Origin: UMGS1696 sp963642885 | GTDB lineage: Bacteria > Bacillota > Clostridia > Oscillospirales > CAG-272 | Direction of reading: 5' to 3' | DNA length: 30,923 nucleotides | Assembly (NCBI GenBank): GCA_963642885.1 | Contig: CAVIJI010000024.1 | Span: 1-30,923, forward strand | Shown here: piece after piece, positions 15,572-22,680 of the stretch | Layout: the number at the start of each line of letters is the position of its first letter | Position numbering within the stretch: position 1 is the first letter of the stretch | Notes under the pieces: model-generated | What the model was told of the DNA's origin: nothing | Database searches by the model: none | Seen by the model: only the letters and a program-made list of their open reading frames with translations | Position numbers and translations under genes: made by a program

Positions 15572-16061
15572 AGGTGTCCCAATCGTATACTGTCGTACAC
15601 TTTGCGACTGTTTTTTCGGGGAAGCTCTTTTCCTCCCCGTCGGGCAGCGTAATTACTACGCTGTTTGTGCCGTCTCCCTCGACATAGCCGACGAGAGTGC
15701 CGCGGAAGGTTTTCGTTCCGTCGACAGCCGCGAACAGCTTCACCTCGACCTCACTTCCCGCCATAAGCGAATAGTGCTCGGGTCTTGTAAGCTCCCTCTC
15801 GACTCCCGGTGACGATACGGACAGCATGTACGATTCCTCTATCGGGTCGAGCTCGTCAAGCAGGGGATCTATCGCACGGTGCATTTTTTCGCAGTCGTCG
15901 ATTGTGATTCCGCCTTCCGCATCCGTGTCGATTACTATTCTCAACACCATGTCGGCGCCTTCCTTGACGTAATCGACATCCCATACACTGTAACCGAATT
16001 CTCTCGCGAGCGGCTCCGCTATTTCACGTACGAGCCCCGCAATATTCTTTTTCTGCTTCAT
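15570..16061 (-). CDS. rimP: Ribosome maturation factor RimP
   Basis: Helps assemble the 30S subunit. The 163-residue product shows the family pattern: N-terminal IAEPLAREFGYSVWDVDYVKEG, then LRIVIDT.AEGGITIDDCEKMHRAIDPLLDE and the signature SYMLSVSSPGVERELTRPEHY, followed by the small C-terminal beta-barrel. An upstream in-frame start exists at 16109, but MKQKKNIAGLV at 16061 is chosen because AGGCGG lies about 6 bases before it and the length then fits the family. It is the first gene of the operon; its last codon and stop fall inside the repeat unit at 15524-15571. Confidence 0.96.
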   Translation of the reverse strand: MKQKKNIAGLVREIAEPLAREFGYSVWDVDYVKEGADMVLRIVIDTDAEGGITIDDCEKMHRAIDPLLDELDPIEESYMLSVSSPGVERELTRPEHYSLMAGSEVEVKLFAAVDGTKTFRGTLVGYVEGDGTNSVVITLPDGEEKSFPEKTVAKCTTVYDWDT

Positions 16062-16085
16062 ACCTTTCCGCCTTATCATAAACAA

Positions 16086-16113
16086 GAGAGTGGACGCTTG
16101 ATTGCCCACTCTC
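16086..16113 (-). promoter_or_regulatory. Leader hairpin of the rimP-nusA operon
   Basis: GAGAGTGG (16106-16113 on the minus strand) pairs with CCACTCTC (16086-16093) around a 12-base loop, in the leader between promoter and rimP start. It is followed by TTGTTT, a poor T run. It could be a weak attenuator or a stabilising hairpin; NusA-dependent feedback on such leaders is known in other bacteria, but nothing here proves it. Confidence 0.5.
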
Positions 16114-16141
16114 CGATACTTGTTTTCATACTTACGTAAAT

Positions 16142-16170
16142 ATTATAGCATATAATCACTGTTCTTGCAA
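16142..16170 (-). promoter_or_regulatory. Promoter of the rimP-nusA-ylxR-ylxQ-infB operon
   Basis: On the minus strand TTGCAA (16165-16170), 17 bases, TATAAT (16142-16147), with an extended -10 TGC. Confidence 0.82.
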
Positions 16171-16245
16171 CAGTTCGCGTTATGTGTTTTTACACAAGCT
16201 TTGTTCGTCCGAGCTCCGTTTGTTGTGCTTTTTGCACATTTCTTT

Positions 16246-17430
16246 TCATACAAGCAGCAGACAGAACAAAAGCAGTATTCCCAAAAACGCGAAATTCAGG
16301 GCGGAGAACAGCTTCATGTAAGCTCCCGCACCGCTTTTTCCGTCGGACTGAACCTCACCCGAGTGAGCCATGTACGTGCGGAACGTAATCAGACTCGCAA
16401 GAGACGATATTATCGTACCGCAGCCTCCTATGTTCACACCGTATAAAAGCGGCTTCCACGAATCGGCGAAACGCGAAAGAAGTATCGCGCTCGGCACGTT
16501 CGATATAACCTGGCACGACATAGCCGACGCAACAAGCTCGAGCTTCGTGCTTGACGACATAATAGGCTTAATCAATGCCTCAACCGCGGGTATGCGCGAC
16601 ATGTTTCCGGAGAAAACGAAGAAGCACACGAAGGTCGCAAGCAAACCGTAGTCGACATCTCGCAGTGCTTTTCTGTCGATTACGAGAAGCGCGACGGGAA
16701 TCACGATAAGTCCGATAACATACGGAATTCCGCGGAAAACAACGAGTATGGACAATGCGAAAAGCGCAAGATACACGGCAAGACGTCCCGCGGGCAGCTT
16801 TTCGCTCTCCTCGCCGAACGCTATCCTGTCATCGGGTACGGCAAGGCACGCAACCGTTATAAGTATAACCGCAAGGAAGAACGGCGGGAACATGGCCTTG
16901 ACGAACTCCCCCGTGGGAATAGCGAAATACGAGTACAGATACAGGTTCTGCGGATTGCCGAACGGGGTAAGCATCCCGCCGAGGTTCGCCGCGATATTCT
17001 GCAGAATGAATACGTACGCCATGTACTTCTCGTTATCCGTACACTTCAGCACGATATATCCGAGAGGAAGAAACGTAATCAGCGCCATATCGTTCGCTAT
17101 AAGCATTGAGCCGATAAACGTAATGTATACAAGCGACAGTGTGGCAAGGCGAAGGTTTCGCGCGAGAGAAACTATCTTTTCGGCACACACATAGAAAAAT
17201 TTAATCTCCTTCAGCGCACATACAACGGACAGAGTACAGAACAGGCATGTCAGCGTTCTGTAGTCTATGTACGACAGATATTCTCTGTCGGGAGGAACTA
17301 TAAACGATGTGATAACCGCAAGGCATGCCGCTATTGTCAGCACGGGATTTTTTCTGACAAAAGCGGATAGCTTCAACGGAAACGATTCGGCGGCGCTGCT
17401 TCCCGCACGTACGGACGATGTTTTGTTCAT
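16246..17430 (-). CDS. Ion-transporter-superfamily permease (ArsB/CitM/SLC13-like)
   Basis: A 394-residue polytopic membrane protein with about ten hydrophobic segments. The two halves carry the superfamily hairpin motifs: LIANDMALITFLPLGY and NLGGMLTPFGNPQNLYLY in the first, SNVPSAILLSRF and GVNIGGCGTIISSLASLI in the second. Such proteins move anions (arsenite, dicarboxylates, citrate) or exchange Na+/H+; the GGMLTPFGNPQNL motif resembles the ArsB/NhaD-like group, but the substrate cannot be read from sequence. No ars regulator or arsenate reductase adjoins it, which weakens an arsenite role. AAGGA precedes the ATG. It is a single-gene unit with its own promoter. Confidence 0.85.
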   Translation of the reverse strand: MNKTSSVRAGSSAAESFPLKLSAFVRKNPVLTIAACLAVITSFIVPPDREYLSYIDYRTLTCLFCTLSVVCALKEIKFFYVCAEKIVSLARNLRLATLSLVYITFIGSMLIANDMALITFLPLGYIVLKCTDNEKYMAYVFILQNIAANLGGMLTPFGNPQNLYLYSYFAIPTGEFVKAMFPPFFLAVILITVACLAVPDDRIAFGEESEKLPAGRLAVYLALFALSILVVFRGIPYVIGLIVIPVALLVIDRKALRDVDYGLLATFVCFFVFSGNMSRIPAVEALIKPIMSSSTKLELVASAMSCQVISNVPSAILLSRFADSWKPLLYGVNIGGCGTIISSLASLITFRTYMAHSGEVQSDGKSGAGAYMKLFSALNFAFLGILLLFCLLLV

Positions 17431-17486
17431 TGAATTTATCCTTGGATATTATTTCATAAATTTTTAATCGAAATTAAACAGCTTAA

Positions 17487-17515
17487 ATTATACTTCACGC
17501 CTCGTCTTTCGTCAA
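17487..17515 (-). promoter_or_regulatory. Sigma-A promoter for the permease gene
   Basis: On the minus strand TTGACG (17510-17515), 17 bases, TATAAT (17487-17492). Confidence 0.85.
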
Positions 17516-17539
17516 CGGAGCAGTACCACAAATATGCAC

Positions 17540-17575
17540 AAAACAAAAGCTGTCGATTTGGTGATTTCGACAGCT
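17540..17575 (-). terminator. Terminator of the pseudouridine synthase gene
   Basis: AGCTGTCGA and TCGACAGCT (17548-17556 with 17567-17575) form a 9-bp stem around a 10-base loop. On the minus strand TTTTGTTTTG follows. Confidence 0.85.
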
Positions 17576-17583
17576 GTGTTTAT

Positions 17584-18219
17584 TTAATCCTTATTGATTT
17601 CGTAATCCTCGAGGCGGTAGACGAGATTTTTTCCTTTCCACGGGAACGACAGCGACACGGAGGTAAGAGACGGGCCGCCGTAGTTAATTCGGCTTCCGTA
17701 TTTTCCGTCCCCCGCAAGCGGAGACTGCCTTGACGCGAACTGAACGCGTATCTGATGAGTTCTGCCCGTTTCAAGCTCGATATAAGCCGCGCGGACGCTC
17801 TTTCCCTTTATTTCGAAGCTCTCGCCGAGCCTGTAGTGCAGTACGGCTTCCTTCGAGCCTGCTCTCCCGCCGTCCGTGACAAAGGATTTGTCACGTCTTC
17901 TGTCGAAAAACAGATAATCACGCATTTCCCCCTCCTCCGCGAGATTCGGTGAGGGAGATATGACGGCACGGTACGATTTTTTCATTTTTCCGTCCGCTAT
18001 AAGGCGGGAAAACTCCGCCGCGGCTGATTTGGTCAGGGCGTACACCATAAGGCCGTCGGTGCCTCTGTCGAGACGGTGGACGGTAAACGGAACAACGCCC
18101 AACATCTCGTGTAAATCCGAGGGGACGGAGGGAATGTTTTCTTTTTCCTCGGACAAGTGCCCCGAGGGTTTATAAACGACGACATAATCGTCGGAGGAAA
18201 ACAGAATTTCGGTTTGCAT
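17584..18219 (-). CDS. RluA/RluD-family RNA pseudouridine synthase
   Basis: Converts uridines in rRNA or tRNA to pseudouridine. The 211-residue protein has the N-terminal VVYKPSGHLS segment, the catalytic motif HRLDRGTDGL (Asp51) and LETGRTHQIRVQFA near the C-terminus. It lacks an S4 RNA-binding domain and is short for the RluA/RluD group, closer to the compact RluA/TruC-like members. The usual TSG after the catalytic motif is TDG here. The target site cannot be assigned. AAGGA lies 8 bases before the ATG. It sits just after the rnpB terminator and I see no convincing promoter of its own, so it may depend on readthrough from rnpB. Confidence 0.92.
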   Translation of the reverse strand: MQTEILFSSDDYVVVYKPSGHLSEEKENIPSVPSDLHEMLGVVPFTVHRLDRGTDGLMVYALTKSAAAEFSRLIADGKMKKSYRAVISPSPNLAEEGEMRDYLFFDRRRDKSFVTDGGRAGSKEAVLHYRLGESFEIKGKSVRAAYIELETGRTHQIRVQFASRQSPLAGDGKYGSRINYGGPSLTSVSLSFPWKGKNLVYRLEDYEINKD

Positions 18220-18273
18220 GGGGGTATCCTTCGGCTTTCTGTATTTTTTTCAAATTCTTTCCGACATTTTCAT

Positions 18274-18306
18274 AAAACGAAAGGAGTCTCATAGAGACTC
18301 CTTTCG
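18274..18306 (-). terminator. Terminator of rnpB
   Basis: A perfect 13-bp stem (18278-18290 with 18294-18306) with a 3-base loop, followed on the minus strand by TTTTATG. Confidence 0.9.
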
Positions 18307-18680
18307 TGCAGACTTGTAAGCCGGGTTCTGTATAATCGAAATTACAGCTGTCATCTATCTGGAATGTACGTTGCCGCACATTTCTGTGCCGCCTCGCGGA
18401 TATGACGGGCAGCCACGATTCAGCCTTAGTCTGAATCACCCGCGTTGAGGCGTTGCATCGGATAGGGTTTACATTTGCACACAGTTGCCTGTCGTGCCGG
18501 TGAGCTCTTACCTCGCCTTTCCATCTTTACCGACTTAATTAAATCGGAAGTCTATTTCTGTTGCACTTTCCCGGAGGTCTCCCTCGGCGGACGTTATCCG
18601 TTATCCTGCCCTGCGATGCCCGGACTTTCCTCACACCAATACCTTGCGGCTACATGGCACGCGACAGCCCCGTCTGCACC
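18306..18680 (-). ncRNA. rnpB: RNase P RNA (bacterial class A)
   Basis: The catalytic RNA that trims tRNA 5' ends. On the minus strand the conserved blocks are in order: GAGGAAAGTCCGGGC near the 5' end, the CAGGGCAGGATAACG and GAGGGAGACCTCCGGGAAAGTGCAACAGAAA regions (type A pattern), GGTAAGAGCTCACC, then near the 3' end AGATAGATGACAG and AGAACCCGGCTTACA. The terminal helix P1 pairs GTGCAGAC (18672-18679) with GTCTGCAC (18306-18313). Length about 375 bases is normal. The 5' end is set by the promoter just upstream and the exact first base is uncertain by a few positions. Confidence 0.96.
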
Positions 18681-18684
18681 CGCT

Positions 18685-18713
18685 ATTATAGCATAAATCA
18701 CGCTTTTTGTCAA
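18685..18713 (-). promoter_or_regulatory. Consensus promoter for rnpB
   Basis: On the minus strand TTGACA (18708-18713), 17 bases, TATAAT (18685-18690), plus the extended -10 TGC. It begins a dozen bases after the cysteine desulfurase stop. Confidence 0.93.
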
Positions 18714-18725
18714 GAAAGCATACGG

Positions 18726-19919
18726 TTATCTCTTTCTCTGCAGCTCTCCGATTCCCGCGGCTATGGCGTAGCACGCCTTTTTTATGTCGTCCTCGGTATT
18801 CGTGTAGTCGAAGCTGATGCGAATGGCGCAGTCCATTTCATCCTCACTGCATCCGAACGCCTCGAGAGCCGCACTTTTCTTCTTCGAGTTTGCGGCACAC
18901 GCAGAGCCCGCGGAAACGTATATCTCCCTCTCGGACAGATAGTTAAGCATCGTTTCGCTCCGTATTCCGGGAAGGCTTATGTTCATTATTCCGTTAATGC
19001 CGATTCTCGGCTTGTTTACCGTGACACCGATAGGCTCGAGAAGTTCCGCGTACTCATTCTCAAGCAGATTGCGCAGATTTCTTGTTTTCTCTCCTCTTAT
19101 GTTGAAGAGCCTGTTCGCTTCCTCTGCCGCCGCGGCAAACGCGGCAATGGCACAGAGGTTTTCGGTTCCGCTGCGCAGTGTGTTCTCCTGTCCGCCGCCG
19201 GGCATGACGGAGGTTATATTATGTCTCTTCAGCACATTTTCCGAGATGTACAGCGCACCCGCTCCCCTTATCGAGTGGATTTTATGCGCGCTTACCGCCA
19301 TTGTATCGACTCCGAGAAGCGCCGGTGTGGTTCTCACCTTCATGTATCCCTGTACGCAGTCGCAGTGAACATTCGCATCGGGGAAATAATCCTTTACCGC
19401 CTTCGCCGCACTTCTCACATCGTACAGTGCGCCTGTCTCGTTATTCACGAGCATGAAACCGGCGAAAATCACGGGCGCGTCGTTCTCCTTCGCTCTCTCG
19501 AGAGCTTCATGCAGGCAGGTCATGTCGATTTCTCCGCCGCGCGTGCTTATTCTTTCGAGAACACAGCCGTTGCTTTCGAGTCTTTTCGCTCCCTCGTCTA
19601 TCGAGGGATGCTCTCCCGCGGTAATGAGCACGGTACCGTGTCTTCCCTTTGCGAGATGCGCCTTCGCCTCGTAACAGCCGAGCAGAGCTATATTGTTAGC
19701 CTCCGTGCCGCTTGCGGTAAAGCACAGCATATCACGTGAGAATTTCTGCATTCCGAGCGTCTTTCCGACCTTGCGTCTGCACTCCTCGAGAAGCTTTTTC
19801 GAGTCGAGACCGAGCTTGTACACGGATGACGGGTTTCCCCAGACCTCGACCGCCTCGTTCATTGCCGAAAGCGCCGTTTCGGACGGCTTTGTCGTAGCCG
19901 AATTATCAAGATAAATCAT
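18726..19919 (-). CDS. Cysteine desulfurase (NifS/IscS-like)
   Basis: PLP enzyme that removes sulfur from cysteine for Fe-S clusters, tRNA thiolation or other sulfur uses. The 397 residues contain DNSATTKPS at the start, SGTEANN (70-76), HPSIDEG, the PLP contacts Asp187 and Gln190, the Schiff-base lysine in SAHKIH (Lys213), GGGQENTLRSGTEN and the active-site cysteine in SAGSACAAN (Cys341). The loop around Cys341 lacks the long IscS-type tail, closer to the standalone clostridial enzymes. The ATG overlaps the stop of the upstream lipoprotein gene by 4 bases (ATGA), so the two are co-translated. No iscU, thiI or mnmA neighbour is present, leaving the sulfur acceptor unknown. Confidence 0.95.
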   Translation of the reverse strand: MIYLDNSATTKPSETALSAMNEAVEVWGNPSSVYKLGLDSKKLLEECRRKVGKTLGMQKFSRDMLCFTASGTEANNIALLGCYEAKAHLAKGRHGTVLITAGEHPSIDEGAKRLESNGCVLERISTRGGEIDMTCLHEALERAKENDAPVIFAGFMLVNNETGALYDVRSAAKAVKDYFPDANVHCDCVQGYMKVRTTPALLGVDTMAVSAHKIHSIRGAGALYISENVLKRHNITSVMPGGGQENTLRSGTENLCAIAAFAAAAEEANRLFNIRGEKTRNLRNLLENEYAELLEPIGVTVNKPRIGINGIMNISLPGIRSETMLNYLSEREIYVSAGSACAANSKKKSAALEAFGCSEDEMDCAIRISFDYTNTEDDIKKACYAIAAGIGELQRKR

Positions 19920-20455
19920 TTTATCACCATATATCCGAGTATTTCCTCAACCTCATCGAGATGGCTGTCGAATTTTTCCTCGGTCGATGTGTATGTAAAC
20001 ACGTATACGTAGCTGTTCTTAACGGCGGCTTCCTGCAGGAATTTGTAGGTATTGTCGCCGAGCTTTGCGGTATAAATATAGCGTTTTGCGTAAAGCTCAT
20101 CGAGAGTAGTGTTTTCCTCGGACACCTCGGTAAAATCGGTGAACACAAGCGCGATATCCGTCTTGTTTGTCTCCCACCATTCGTCGAGTCCGCTGTCGTA
20201 GTTCTGCAGATCCCATCCCATTACGGATACGCTCGACGGATCTGCCGACGAATAATAAGCGCCCGCGGCCGCCGTGGACATATCCACCGTCCATTCATCG
20301 GGGACATACAGGCAGTAATCGACGCTTTCGCTTGACGCGAGTGTGTAGCCTGCGGGCGGTGCGTACTCGTCTCCGTCACTGCCGCACGACACGGCGGAGA
20401 CGGTAAGCGCAAGCGCAAGTGAGGCACCAAGCACCCGCCATACGGTTTTTCTCAT
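19916..20455 (-). CDS. PsbP-like lipoprotein of unknown function
   Basis: A 179-residue exported lipoprotein. The signal runs MRKTVWRVLG then a hydrophobic core, with a lipobox ending AVSC and the acylated Cys at residue 24. The mature domain starts GYTLASSESVDYCLYVPDEW and continues with a compact alpha/beta pattern that resembles the PsbP/DcrB-type lipoproteins of Firmicutes; this is a resemblance, not a firm assignment. No enzyme motif is visible. The frame extends upstream to 20479, but ATG at 20455 is chosen because AAAGGAG precedes it. It is translationally coupled to the cysteine desulfurase downstream, for which I have no functional explanation. Confidence 0.85.
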   Translation of the reverse strand: MRKTVWRVLGASLALALTVSAVSCGSDGDEYAPPAGYTLASSESVDYCLYVPDEWTVDMSTAAAGAYYSSADPSSVSVMGWDLQNYDSGLDEWWETNKTDIALVFTDFTEVSEENTTLDELYAKRYIYTAKLGDNTYKFLQEAAVKNSYVYVFTYTSTEEKFDSHLDEVEEILGYMVIK

Positions 20456-20496
20456 ATATAACGCTCCTTTTAACGGCACAAAAATATTATTATTTT

Positions 20497-20525
20497 ATTA
20501 TATCAGAAACACTTGCTTAAGTCAA
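20497..20525 (-). promoter_or_regulatory. Promoter of the lipoprotein/cysteine desulfurase operon
   Basis: On the minus strand TTGACT (20520-20525), 17 bases, TATAAT (20497-20502), with TGA before the -10 box. Confidence 0.85.
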
Positions 20526-20635
20526 ATATGATACGTGTCAAAAACGTGAATTTTGATGCGCCGATAATCCCGCGGATAAACAATACATCGAATAGCCGTA
20601 GTATTTACGGAGAGCCGTGTCCGGAGGAATCACTG

Positions 20636-20669
20636 CTCGGAAATTCCCTCTCTCCCGAGTTTGTTTTTT
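20636..20669 (+). terminator. Orphan terminator-like hairpin in the divergent spacer
   Basis: CTCGG (20636-20640) can pair with CCGAG (20655-20659) and is followed by TTTGTTTTTT. It lies upstream of the CPBP gene promoter and after no recognised plus-strand gene. The rest of the 300-base spacer 20456-20755 holds two divergent promoters and no open frame of note. Confidence 0.45.
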
Positions 20670-20692
20670 ATATTTCCTTAATCTGTATTTAA

Positions 20693-20721
20693 TTGAATTC
20701 GGCGCATTGTTGTGATATAAT
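20693..20721 (+). promoter_or_regulatory. Promoter of the CPBP-tadA-ywlG-permease operon
   Basis: TTGAAT (20693-20698), 17 bases, TATAAT (20716-20721), with TGA before the -10 box. Confidence 0.82.
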
Positions 20722-20755
20722 TCACCATGTATATTTGTACCTGTGCGAGGACGTT

Positions 20756-21535
20756 ATGTATAAGAAAAAAGTATCGTATCTTCTTCATTCGCTGACATCG
20801 TTCATACTCATGCTTATAGTAGTGCGTCTGCTGAACCTGCTGCTCACGGATGTGCCGGAGTTTTCCTCCGATCGGTATCTGTTGTCCCTTATTGTTTTCC
20901 TCGTCTCCTCCGCCGCCGCTGTGCTGGTGTTCCGTATAATGCCCCGCGACATCACGCCCGAGGATACGGCGCAAATAAGCGATCCCGTACCGCCGTTGTC
21001 AAAGCGCGAGCTGCCTGTGTGCGTCTCGTATTCCGTTATCGCGTTATGCTTCATGATCGGACTCATGTACGTCGTGTCGGCGTTTCTCGGCGGCGACTAC
21101 ACCTCGCCGTACACACTCTCACCCATGTATATCGTGTCTCTCGTCATAATTCATCCCGTTGTCGAGGAATATCTTTTCCGTCACCTTTATTACGAGGAGC
21201 TTCGTCAGCTCACTCCCGTATTCGCCGTTGTGGCTCAGGCTACGATGTTCGCGTTAGACCATGATACCGTGGGAGCAATGTTCAACGCGCTGTTTTGCGG
21301 AATCGTCCTCGGACTCCTTGTCGAAAACACGGGAAGATGGTACACAGCGGCTGTCTCGCATTCGCTGATTAACCTGCGCTCTCTCCTTTACACCACCGTA
21401 CTGTCCGCAAGTTCAACTGCGCGTTTAACAGCGGACATTGTTATCTTTGTTCTCGGTCTCGCCGCTCTCGCGGTGCTTTTCGCTTCACGCAGAGCGAAAG
21501 GCGAAAAAGAGACTGTCGCGGAAGGTGAAAAATGA
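20756..21535 (+). CDS. CPBP-family intramembrane metalloprotease
   Basis: A 259-residue membrane protein of the CPBP (Abi/CaaX-like) group. About eight hydrophobic helices surround the three family motifs: EExxxR in VVEEYLFRHLYYEEL (E137, E138, R142), FxxxH in FALDH (F165, H169) and HxxxN in HSLIN (H202, N206). These residues form the putative metal/catalytic site. Family members process prenylated or signal proteins, give bacteriocin self-immunity or act in regulation; the target here is unknown and no bacteriocin gene is nearby. ATG at 20756 is chosen over the open frame from 20693, because GAGGA precedes it and the promoter -10 box would otherwise lie inside the gene. Its stop overlaps the tadA start (ATGA). 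Confidence 0.9.
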   Translation: MYKKKVSYLLHSLTSFILMLIVVRLLNLLLTDVPEFSSDRYLLSLIVFLVSSAAAVLVFRIMPRDITPEDTAQISDPVPPLSKRELPVCVSYSVIALCFMIGLMYVVSAFLGGDYTSPYTLSPMYIVSLVIIHPVVEEYLFRHLYYEELRQLTPVFAVVAQATMFALDHDTVGAMFNALFCGIVLGLLVENTGRWYTAAVSHSLINLRSLLYTTVLSASSTARLTADIVIFVLGLAALAVLFASRRAKGEKETVAEGEK

Positions 21536-22059
21536 CGGACAGCGTTATACGTGAAATAATGCTCACTCCCGACAGACGCGATGCCGTACGCGGTATGACG
21601 TTTGCGGAGCGTGACGAATACTTTATGTCCGTGGCCATGACGATAGCGCGAGCGTGCGCGCAGGTAGGAGAGGTTCCCGTCGGAGCCGTTATCGCAAAGG
21701 ACGGTGTTATAATATCCTGCGGCGCAAACGGACGTGAGCGTGAAAAAAACGCTCTGTCTCACGCGGAAACAAACGCGATATATGCCGCCTGTACATCTCT
21801 CGGCGGATGGAGGCTTCCCGACACCGTTCTATACGTTACTCTCGAGCCGTGCGCCATGTGTGCGGGAGCCGTCATAAACGCCCATATACCGCGTGTGGTT
21901 TATGCCGCGCGTGATGCGCGAGCCGGCGCGATGGGCTCCGTCATACGGACTCAGTCGCTGCCGCTCGGATTTAAGCCGAAGGTCGATATATGCGAAAAGT
22001 ACAGCCGTGAATCGGCTTTGCTGCTGCGTGATTTTTTCGTCACACGGCGGAATAAATAA
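21532..22059 (+). CDS. tadA: tRNA-specific adenosine deaminase
   Basis: Deaminates A34 to inosine in tRNA-Arg(ACG), needed to read CGN codons. The 175 residues carry the zinc-site motifs HAE (H77, E79) and PCAMC (C107, C110). The surrounding GEVPVGAVIAKDG and GSVIRTQSLPLGFKPK regions also match TadA. The N-terminus has about 20 extra residues before MTFAERDEYFM; a shorter start there is possible. The longer one is kept because its ATG overlaps the upstream stop by 4 bases and has GGAAGGTG as ribosome site. Confidence 0.95.
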   Translation: MTDSVIREIMLTPDRRDAVRGMTFAERDEYFMSVAMTIARACAQVGEVPVGAVIAKDGVIISCGANGREREKNALSHAETNAIYAACTSLGGWRLPDTVLYVTLEPCAMCAGAVINAHIPRVVYAARDARAGAMGSVIRTQSLPLGFKPKVDICEKYSRESALLLRDFFVTRRNK

Positions 22060-22089
22060 TTAACCTAAACATGAAAGAAGGCTTCTGTA

Positions 22090-22647
22090 ATGTCTGTTTT
22101 CGAAGAATCATATGCCGCTATGCGTGAGCTTCTCGAGCTCTCGCACGTAAAAGCAGGAGACATTGTTGTCGTCGGCTGCTCGACCTCCGAGGTATGCGGC
22201 GGAACCATAGGTCACAACTCCTCTCCCGAAACGGCGGAGGAAATATACTGCGGACTGAAAAAGGCCGCGGACGAGTTCGGCGTTATGATAGCGGCGCAAT
22301 GCTGTGAGCACCTGAACCGCGCCATAATCGTAGAACGTGCGGCGGTAAAAGCCGCGCTTGACTGCGGTGTACTCGCCGAGGTCAATGTCGTACCTCAGCC
22401 GAAGGCGGGCGGCTCGTTCGCCACGGCGGCGTACAAGCACGCGTCCGACCCGATTGCGCTGGAGCACATAAAGGCGGACTGCGGTCTCGACATAGGCGGA
22501 ACGCTTATCGGAATGCACCTTAAGGAGGTTGCGGTTCCCGTTCGACTCACGAACAACAAAATCGGCTCCGCGTCCCTTCTGGCTGCCCGTGTCAGACCCA
22601 AATTCATCGGCGGTATAAGAGCGCAGTACGACATGACAAAAGCTTAA
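22090..22647 (+). CDS. ywlG: UPF0340 (DUF436) family protein YwlG
   Basis: A 185-residue cytoplasmic protein of unknown function, conserved in Firmicutes. Recognisable blocks are VVGCSTSEVCGGTIG near residue 28, then AAQCCEHLNRAIIVER, VVPQPKAGGSFATAAY and DIGGTLIGMHLKEVAVPVRL. These conserved Cys, His and Gly positions suggest a ligand pocket, but no reaction is established. AAGAAGG is the ribosome site. It starts 30 bases after tadA and about 30 bases before the permease gene, so it belongs to this operon. Confidence 0.92.
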   Translation: MSVFEESYAAMRELLELSHVKAGDIVVVGCSTSEVCGGTIGHNSSPETAEEIYCGLKKAADEFGVMIAAQCCEHLNRAIIVERAAVKAALDCGVLAEVNVVPQPKAGGSFATAAYKHASDPIALEHIKADCGLDIGGTLIGMHLKEVAVPVRLTNNKIGSASLLAARVRPKFIGGIRAQYDMTKA

Positions 22648-22680
22648 ATCGGTATAAAGCAATCATAAAAGGAGGTTTTC

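Noticed and set aside
16180..16245. Small hairpins after the permease gene as a terminator
   Set aside because: Stems of about 5 bp (TGTGC/GCACA) lack a following T run on the minus strand.
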